Made by a program: the position numbers and the translations under genes. A stretch of 64,000 bases of DNA, from NCBI GenBank assembly GCA_015057635.1, contig SVEB01000086.1:51255-115254 (forward strand), read 5' to 3'. Shown here in pieces: positions 7,954 to 16,500 of this stretch. How positions within the stretch are numbered: position 1 is the first letter of the stretch; every line of letters starts with the position of its first letter. The notes beneath the pieces are model-generated. The model was not told the DNA's origin. It was given only the letters and a program-made list of their open reading frames with translations, and did not search any database. Origin of the DNA: Lachnospiraceae bacterium (lineage in GTDB: Bacteria > Bacillota > Clostridia > Lachnospirales > Lachnospiraceae).

Positions 7954-8877
7954 ATGAAGAATAGAGCATTTGGCATAAGAAAATATGAAAGAAAAAAATA
8001 TGAGAAAAGAAAATATGGAAAAAGAACATCATGGAGAGAAAAGAGAAGAAGAAAGAGGCTGATCGCAGTCACAGCCATGGCCGCCGGAATTGCGATTGCA
8101 GTGCCTATGGCATTTGGCACGGTGCAGAAAATTTCTGTGAGTGCGGGAAAGCAGGGCGGGCAGGAGACAGAAGCAAGCCGTGCTTTATCAGTAAGGGAAG
8201 AGGATGAACTCTTTAAGAAAATGGCGGAGAAAATAAGCTGGGAGCAGTACAGAAAGGATCTGGCTGCCTATCTGGAAAGCCACAAGGTCACATTTCATAC
8301 AGTAGAGGAAAGTTATTTTGATAATACCCTTTTTATTGGGGATTCCCGCACATTAGGGCTTTCTCAGTTTGCCAGATTAGGAAAAGCGGATTACTTTTCC
8401 GATGCCGGTATGACGGTATTCAGCTTATTTAAGGCGAAAGTATCAGATCGTAATTTTAGCCTGACGGATCTTCGGACACTGCTTAGCAGCCACAGGTATG
8501 AACGGATTTATCTGATGCTTGGAATCAATGAGATCGGATATCCGATGGAAGGAATTAAGAAACAGTACAAGAAAGTGCTAGAGGAGATTCAGTCCCTTCA
8601 GCCGGATGCAGAAATTATATTGGAGGCCAATATGAATGTAGCAAGGAAAAAAGAGAAAGCCAACAAAAACTTCGCAGTCGAAAACATCAATACGCTGAAT
8701 CAGATCATTGCGTCCTTCGCGGATCAGAAGCATATTTATTACATTGATATCAATGAATCTGATGAGTTTGTGGATGAACAGGGATATTTAAAAGATGAAG
8801 TCTCAACAGACGGCGTGCATCCGAATGTTAGTTATTATCAAAGTTGGGCACAATGGCTGTGTGAGAATGCAATTTAG
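7954..8877 (+). CDS. Membrane-anchored SGNH/GDSL hydrolase
   Basis: 307 residues: a very basic cytoplasmic N-terminus (residues 1-35, rich in Lys/Arg), one membrane helix (36-54), a linker, then an extracellular SGNH domain. Block I is FIGDSRT with nucleophile Ser131. Block III is GINEIG, with Glu after the usual Asn. Block V is DGVHP, supplying Asp286 and His289. This family removes or transfers acyl groups on cell-wall or exported glycans. It is 12 bases upstream of a sigma factor/anti-sigma pair of the SigV/RsiV type. In Bacillus subtilis that pair controls oatA, whose C-terminal domain is also an SGNH fold. A role in cell-wall O-acetylation and lysozyme response is therefore my inference. 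Start ATG 7954 is behind GGGGAG. Confidence 0.8.
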   Translation: MKNRAFGIRKYERKKYEKRKYGKRTSWREKRRRKRLIAVTAMAAGIAIAVPMAFGTVQKISVSAGKQGGQETEASRALSVREEDELFKKMAEKISWEQYRKDLAAYLESHKVTFHTVEESYFDNTLFIGDSRTLGLSQFARLGKADYFSDAGMTVFSLFKAKVSDRNFSLTDLRTLLSSHRYERIYLMLGINEIGYPMEGIKKQYKKVLEEIQSLQPDAEIILEANMNVARKKEKANKNFAVENINTLNQIIASFADQKHIYYIDINESDEFVDEQGYLKDEVSTDGVHPNVSYYQSWAQWLCENAI

Positions 8878-8889
8878 GGAGGAAATGAG

Positions 8890-9366
8890 TTGGAGACAAA
8901 AGAATGGTTTGTCCAGCAGGTAAAGTTATATGAGGCCGGAATGTACCGGCTTGCGATGAGCATCCTGTATCATGAGGAGGATGCCAGGGACGCGGCACAG
9001 GAAGCAGTGTGCATCGCCTATCAAAAGATTGGCATGCTTCGGGATAAGGAACGGTTCCGACCATGGATCATGCGGATTCTGGCAAATGAATGCTATCGTA
9101 TCCTGCGGGAAAAAAAGAAAGTGATTGTGACCGAAGATTGGGATGAGAAGATCACAGGAACATGGGAAATGCCGGACCGGCAGCTTTTACAGGCAATCGG
9201 AAAGTTAAATGAGGATATGAGGGCGGTGGTTGTTTTATTCTATTACGAAGGTTTTAGCATAAAGGAAATCGCAGGCATTTTAAAATTATCAGAAAGCAAT
9301 GTGAAAACAAGAATGTTTCGGGCGAGGAAACAGTTAAAGGAAATATTGATGGAGGATGAGGAATGA
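8890..9366 (+). CDS. sigV: ECF-type RNA polymerase sigma factor (SigV-like)
   Basis: 158 residues with region 2 (about 12-75, including YHEEDARDAAQEAVCIAYQ and the -10 recognition helix RFRPWIMRILANECYRILR). Region 4 is at about 100-152 (AVVLFYYEGFSIKEIAGIL, then the recognition helix SESNVKTRMFRARKQLK). There is no extra domain, so it is a minimal ECF factor. The start is TTG 8890, chosen because GGGAGGA at 8877-8883 sits six bases upstream; the ATG at 8885 is out of frame. The gene overlaps the anti-sigma gene by four bases (ATGA), so the two are translationally coupled. The subfamily name rests on the partner rather than on this sequence alone. Confidence 0.88.
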   Translation: METKEWFVQQVKLYEAGMYRLAMSILYHEEDARDAAQEAVCIAYQKIGMLRDKERFRPWIMRILANECYRILREKKKVIVTEDWDEKITGTWEMPDRQLLQAIGKLNEDMRAVVVLFYYEGFSIKEIAGILKLSESNVKTRMFRARKQLKEILMEDEE

Positions 9367-10229
9367 GTGATAGATTTGAAGAAAGGCTACGAAAGATGGC
9401 AGAACAGGAGAAAAATTATGTGCCGGAATCTTTTTCAAGCAGAATCGATCAGGTACTTGAGGAGCTACCCAGGACAAGAAGAAAATCGGTTCCTTTTTTT
9501 AGAACAACAGGACTGGCGGCTGCGGCAGTTGCATTTCTTATCCTGCTGCCGAATTTAAATGAGAAAACGGCCTATGCGATGTCTGAGATCCCGATTTTAG
9601 GTCCCTTTTTTGAGGCGGTGACATTTAGAAGTTATGAAAAACATGAGGAGAATCAGGATATTTCCATTCAGATTCCGGAAATTGTCACAGAGGATGAGAC
9701 AGAGGGGATAAAAGAGACGAATGCACGGATTCAGGGGTACATTACCAAACTGATGGATGAATTCTATACGGATTTAAATGCAAACAGTTATCTTCAAATG
9801 CAGGTGGGCTATCAGGTGATAACCAGCACCGATCAGTGGTTTACGCTGGATGTGGAGGCGGAGATTGTGATGGCCAGCTCTACCAACATAAGAAAGTTCT
9901 ATCATATCTATGTGCCAACCGGTGAGATTATGGAACTTTCGGATTTGTTCCGGGAAGGATTTGATTATAAGCAGGTAATCTTAGATGAGATTAAGGAGCA
10001 GATGAGGGAAAATATGAAAGAGGATCCGAATATTTCTTACTGGAATGGTGAGAAGGATATTGTTCAGGAATTTGATTTGATCGCGGAAGACCATAATTTT
10101 TATTTTAATGAAGAAGGAAAACTTGTGATCCCATTTGACGATTATGAGGTAGGACCGGGAAGTATGGGAAGTCCGGAGTTTATATTAGAGTCTCCTGAGA
10201 TTTATCAAAATCTAATAGTTCAGCCATAG
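9363..10229 (+). CDS. rsiV: RsiV-like anti-sigma factor with DUF3298-type sensor domain
   Basis: 288 residues. A cytoplasmic anti-sigma segment (1-43, FEERLRKMAEQEKNYVPESF) is followed by one membrane helix (about 45-65, GLAAAAVAFLILLPNL). The extracellular part (about 70-288) begins with ISIQIPEI and contains a FTLDVEAEIV strand, YHIYVPTGEIMELSDLF and a long helix KQVILDEIKEQMREN. That order is what I know as the DUF3298 region of RsiV, which binds lysozyme directly in B. subtilis and is then cut to free SigV. The window does not show the site-1 or site-2 proteases. If it works the same way, the upstream sigma factor and SGNH gene would be induced by host lysozyme. Confidence 0.78.
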   Translation: MSDRFEERLRKMAEQEKNYVPESFSSRIDQVLEELPRTRRKSVPFFRTTGLAAAAVAFLILLPNLNEKTAYAMSEIPILGPFFEAVTFRSYEKHEENQDISIQIPEIVTEDETEGIKETNARIQGYITKLMDEFYTDLNANSYLQMQVGYQVITSTDQWFTLDVEAEIVMASSTNIRKFYHIYVPTGEIMELSDLFREGFDYKQVILDEIKEQMRENMKEDPNISYWNGEKDIVQEFDLIAEDHNFYFNEEGKLVIPFDDYEVGPGSMGSPEFILESPEIYQNLIVQP

Positions 10230-10538
10230 TGAAAGAAGGCAAAATATAAGAAAAAATAGCGAGACGTAGAATGTTATGTAAAAATAAAGGGAAAAATGTA
10301 AGAAAACCATGAAAAAAATGTAAGAACTTACAAATAAACCATGATAATTCTCAGAAAAAATGATTTAAAATTGCCTATCCAATGTGAAATATTACTAAAA
10401 AATTAATAATAAATATAATGATTATGACGAAAAATACCATGAAAGAAATGTAAATATTTACAGTAAATTAGTGGGATGTTATAATTGAATGGTAAATTAT
10501 TGTATTTTTTATTAACAATAAACAAAAGGAGATAGGCT
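10230..10538. promoter_or_regulatory. Upstream control region of the pectinase gene with paired TGTAA-N4-TTACA sites
   Basis: 309 bases, very AT-rich. Two sites of identical design occur: TGTAAGAACTTACA (10319-10332) and the perfect palindrome TGTAAATATTTACA (10449-10462). Extra half sites (ATGTAA) lie near 10277 and 10298. The second palindrome covers the -35 box of the promoter below, as an operator would. Direct repeats of an AAAATGTAAGAA type and of CCATGA are also present. Confidence 0.5.
10457..10485 (+). promoter_or_regulatory. Sigma-A type promoter of the pectinase gene
   Basis: TTTACA (10457-10462), 17 bp, TATAAT (10480-10485). The start codon at 10539 follows AAAAGGAGATA. Confidence 0.75.
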
Positions 10539-13500
10539 ATGAACAGATTAAAGCGAAAATGGCTGTCAGTTTTGTTGGTAATCACTATGGTTATCGGTAT
10601 GATGCCAACTGGGATTGTGCAGGCTGACGTAATAGCGAATGAGGATTCATCTGTTTGGAACTTCCGCGGGGGCGAGGAGGGAGCTTATACAGGAACCGTA
10701 GAAGGCGAAACAGGCACATTTAACGGACTTACGATTGATGCCACGTCTGGTTCCTGTACTGCAGCAGATGGGAATACAGTAGTAACAGAAGGTACGATAC
10801 TTAATGTGCCGGCCATGAAAGGAGCTGCCGTTTCTGTAGTGGCAGCAAAGACAGAAGCGGTATCCGGATCTGCAGTTTCCGGTGCAGCAATCACCGCTAA
10901 TGGGGGATGGATGGAGAAAACAGAATCCGATCAGGAAGTGGTATATTCTTATACACTTTCCGATGCTGAGACGAATGTTTCTCTTTTAATTGCCGGAACA
11001 ATCTTATTAAAAGAGATTTCAGTAAAGGCACAGCAGGTAAGCGCGGCAAGCAGCAATATGATCGATGTATGGGATTTTGGTGCTGTGCAGTTAGACGAAT
11101 CCAAGTATCATAACATGTTAACAGAGGATATCATCAATGCATGGTATGAAGGGGTTGAACCTGGAACAAAGAGTGTGAATATCCCGGAATCCGTTAATAT
11201 GGGCGGCGGACTTACCTGGACAAGCACAACAAGCAAATCGGACCGTTTAAGAACGATGAATACAAACTTGACAAGATGGGATGATAAACAGCCTCCTGTC
11301 ATTGACGATGCATCGGATTTAAATGGTTATCTGTATGTAAATGGTGCTACACCGGATCGTTATTTTACAATCGAGTGTGAGAAGAATGATACCGTATCCA
11401 TTTATATGTGGTTTGATAATTCTGCAGACGTTCTTTCCTTTGAAAGTGATGCTTACACCGCTACTTATCTGACAAAGGGTGCCGGAAACGGATATGCAGA
11501 AAAAGTTACCTTTATTGCAAAGGAAGCAGGTTCCTACAAGATCCATGGCGCTAAGGCAGGAAAGCCAAGCTATGCACGTATCTTAAGAGAGTCTGCAACC
11601 AACGTTACAGTAGCAGGAACCGTTACCGTTCCGGAAGGAATGAATACTGCTTATGAATTAGTATTCACACATCCGGTTACCGGAACAGAATATCGTACTG
11701 TTGTTTCAGACGGCATGTATGAGATCACGCTTCCAACAAGCAGTTTAGGGGTTACATATGCAATTTCCTTAGCAGGTACAAACGAATATATTATTACAAG
11801 CAATGGCACAGTTGAAGTCAACGTAAATGGAGCCACAGAAGATATTGTGATCGGTGCCGTTAATTTAAAAGAAGTGACAGGCCAGATCAAAGGTCTTACA
11901 GGCGAAGAAATTGCAAAACTTTCTTTAACATTTGCACAGCCGGAAGGAAAGATCTTCGTTCCGGAAGTATCTATCGATACGAGTGCGATGACTTATGCGG
12001 TAAGAGTGGAAAGCGGTGTGGAATATACCGTTATCGCAGATGGTGTAAATGATTACACAATGGATCTTGCCACATTTACGACAGAAGAAAATACTACAAA
12101 AGATATTACATTTACAGCAAAACCTACTTATGAAGTGACAATGAACTATGTAGGCGTGACAAAGGAAGAAGTAAAATCCCTGACATTCACAAATTTAAAA
12201 GAAGAGGGATATGTGTATACCTTTAGCGCAGATGAAACCGTTATGCTTCGTGACGGTGTATACAGCGTAAAAGTAGCATCTACATTAGTACAGAAGCTGA
12301 CATCTAATTTAGTAGTAGATGGAGCAGCAACGGAAAAGACTGTAAAATTTGAGGCGGCAACAAGCTGGAATTTCTCCGATCCTGATTTTAAGGCAGCAGG
12401 AGGAGCTTACACATTTAACGGTTTAGTATTAGAAGGTGTGAAAGTCAATAATGCGAAGTATGCACTGGGCGCAAGCGGTTGTGCTATTCAGATTCCGGTA
12501 AATGGAGAAGCGATTATCAATATTTCCTATTGTTATCAGGCAGATGGCGTGATCGATGGCGTGCAGGCATTTGCAACAGATACGAAATCTACCTCTACAA
12601 TTGAAACAGCATCCTATCATTACACCGGTGCTGCAGGATATGTGTCAGTTACATTTAACGGAACTTCTTATCTGACAGAAATCTCCGCAACTCCTGTGGT
12701 TGCATATAAAGAAACCATCACAGTTGGAAAGGATGGCGCAGATTATGCAACAGTAAATGATGCATTAGATGCAGTAAGAAGCATGGTAAGAAGCAATGCA
12801 GAACGTGTTACTATTTTAATCCAGCCGGGAAACTACGAAGAAATGCTAGTCGTAGATATTCCAAACGTAACCTTAAAGAATGCAAGCAAGACACCAAGCA
12901 CCAGCTTAACCAATAAAGGTGTTGATATTGCAGAGAATGCAGTACGTATCACTTCCTATTATGGTCATGGCTGCTACTATTACAGCATGGGCAATGACTG
13001 CAAGTACGATGCGGAAGTATTAGAAGTAAATAAGGAGAACGGATACCAGTCCTACAACAATCCTGGTGCCGGCACAACAAACGGAAGCTACTGGAATGCG
13101 ACAGTTGTTGTAACCGCAGATGGATTTGAAGCAGACGGCATCATTTTTGAAAACTCCTTTAATCAGTATGTTTCTGAAAAAGAAGCAAACGATGTTATCG
13201 TTTTAGCAACCGATAACAAGGGCGGCGAAAGAAGCAAGGTAGTTGGCGATACTTCCGTTCAGGATAAGTCCTATGTGGAACGTGCAGCAGCACTTGCAAT
13301 CGCAAACAATGTAGATAAAGCAGCATTTTATAATTGTAAGATCGTCGGAAGACAGGATACGTTATACGGCGGAGTTAATGTAAGAGCAGCTTTTGATAAA
13401 TGTACGATCATGGGTGGTACTGATTATATCTTCGGCGGAATGACAGCCGTATTCTATAAATGTGATTTAATGATGAATACAAGCGAGAATTCCAACGATG

Positions 13501-16500
13501 TATCTTATATCACAGCAGCTCAGCAGTCCGAAGGCAGAGGCTACTTAATGTATAACTGTACGATCACTTCTACCACACCGGGAGTGGATACCGCATCCAA
13601 ACTTTACTCCAAGCCAGGTTACTTCGGAAGACCATGGAAGGGTGTGACAAGTGAAGTTGTATTCTATAAGACAATTATCGAACGCACGAACGCTGACGGT
13701 TATGTAGGCGATTCCTATATTATGCCGATCGGATGGAATGCAAGCCTTAGCGGCGAGTCCGATAAGTGTTATGAATATGGCACAATGGAAGTAGCAGACG
13801 TTGATAATTCTAAAAATCGTGCTTCCTGGTCTCATGTTTTAACAGAACCAGTATTAGCAGATGGAACAAAAATCACAGTAGATGCATTCTTAGCAGGAAA
13901 CGATAACTGGCAGCCAATCACACTGGATGCAGAAGATGATGGCATCACCGATGACAATCTTCTTCCGGTTATTCCAGGAGATGGCGAAGAAGAAGTGGAA
14001 CCAGATGAAAACTGGACTGTAAACTTCTCAGATGTTGCCGCAACAAATGCAATTGAAACCGGTACAAGCTACGGCTACTATGTGGTAACCGGACCAAAGC
14101 CAAAGATTACAGCAAATGCAAAAGAAATTGATGGTTTTGCATTTACACAGAGATTCCAGTTTAACGGAACCGGTTCTAAGACTGAGAATAATCTAAGCTT
14201 TAAGACAACCGGCGCAGGTAAGCTTACGGTATATGGTTTATCCGGAAGCACAGATGTAACAAGATATCTTGTGTTAGAAAGCCCAAGCGGTGCAACGGAA
14301 ACATTTTCCGTAGATAATAACATCACAAAACACACGTATACTGTTACAGAAGCTGGCACTCATTATTTATATTCTAAGGAGAACGGCTTTAACATTTACT
14401 ATATTAGTTTTGAGCCGGAAGGCGGATCAGCTCCAGTAGTAAGAGAAGACTGGGCGAAGGTAGCAGCTCCTGTATTAGGAGAAGTAACACAGGATGGAAA
14501 CAAGATGACAATTCCATTTACAATGGTACTTGGAAATGATGGTGCAGATAAGCTTGTGATCACGATGAAAGATAAAGATGGCAATGTGGCAGCGACCACT
14601 ACCGTAATATCCGAGGCAGCAACAAGCGCAACCATCACAGGAAATGCAAGCGGTGAATATACATTCTCAGCTGTTGCATTCCGTACCGATGCGGAAGATG
14701 ATGTTAAGACATCCAATACCGTATCTTATCACTTCTCTTTAGTATTAGAAAATCCAACAATCAGCTCTGCAACCAATACCGGAAATGGTTCTGTATCCGT
14801 TGTATGGCAGAAAGTTAAAGAAGCGCAGGCTTACGAAGTTGCTTACAAAGCAGATGGCGATGCTGAATATACGGTTGCTAAGACTGTGACCGGCCTTAAT
14901 GCTGTAATCGAAGGCCTTACAGTGGGAACTGCATATACAATCCGCATAACTGCACTCCGTGGAGAAGAAAGAGCATCTTCTGAAATCTCCATCAAAGCAA
15001 CAGCAGAAGCACAGAGATTATGGTCCTTCTCCGCATTTGGACAGGGCGTTGATACAAAGAACAACTACTTCGAAGGAAGCGCAAATGAAGGAAATGTTAC
15101 CGTTAAGAGTATTAACGGTAAAGGTAAATTAGTACCGGCTTCTACCGATGGTCTTGCTTTCTATTATACCGAGATTAATCCGGAAGAAGAGAACTTCACA
15201 TTAAGCGCAAATGTAAAAGTAAACAGCTGGACTTACTCAAACGGCCAGGAAGGCTTTGGTCTTATGGCAGCCGATGCAGTCGGCACAAACGGTGACAGCT
15301 CCGTATTCTGGAACAACTCCGTTATGGCTTCTGTCACAAAAGTAGAATACTTCTGGGATTCTTCTAAAAATGCAGTATCCGATGCAGGCGATAAGATTTC
15401 TATGAAGATCGGTGTCGGCGCACAGTTAAAGAGTGGTGCTACATCAGAGAATATCGCAGCAGGAACAACCGTAAGTGATGGATTTGCATCCACAATGAGA
15501 ACATTAGAGACATCCTGTGCAGGATTCGGTGCAGGTACCTACAATATCGTAGGCAACTTCGCAAATGCTTCCGCACCAACCGGAACACAGGAAACACTTG
15601 CAACAGAATTTAAATTAACAATCAGAAGAGACAATACGGGCTACCGTGTAAGCTATGAAGATGCTAACGGAAATGTAAATACAGAGACATTCTACGATTT
15701 GGACCGCGATATCTTAACTCAGATCGATAAGGATCATATCTATGTTGGTTTCTATGCATCCAGAAATGCGGATATTACCGTAAGCGATATCGTTCTTACT
15801 ACAATCAATCCTGCAGATGATGATGCAGCTGAGGACAGACCAACCACAACGGTTACTCCAAGCTACTCCATTATTTCCGGAACTGCAACCGGTATTGCAT
15901 CCTATGATTTAGTATTCAGAGGAAATGCAGATGGTGTATTAACCATTACAGATGCAGCAGGAAATGCAGTCGTAGATGGCGAAACAGTCTCAGCAAACAC
16001 AAGCATTACAAGAAATGTAACCTTAACAAAGGGAAATAATACATTTAAGGTAACCTTCACACCGGATAAGAACTACAAACCAAGCGAATATGAAGTATTA
16101 TCTTCCTATGAAACAGCAGAATTCACTCATACGGTAACATACCGCACATACGGGGAAGTAGGACAGTCCTTATATGTAACTCCTGATGGAAGTGCAGAAG
16201 GAACCGGTGCTAAGAATAGTCCACTTGATATTTATACAGCAGTGAAATATGTTCAGCCAGGTCAGATGATCGTATTAGCAGGCGGAACTTATAACCTGAC
16301 AAGAACGGTTAAGATTGAAAGAGGCATTGATGGTACTGCAGATCAGATGATCTATATGATTGCAGATCAGGATGCAAGCGAACGTCCGGTATTTGATTTC
16401 GGCGGAAACTGTGCAGGCATGGTGATCGCAGGAAACTACTGGTACTTCAAAGGCTTTGATGTAACAAATTCACAGGATGGTCAGAAGGGTATCCAGGTAT

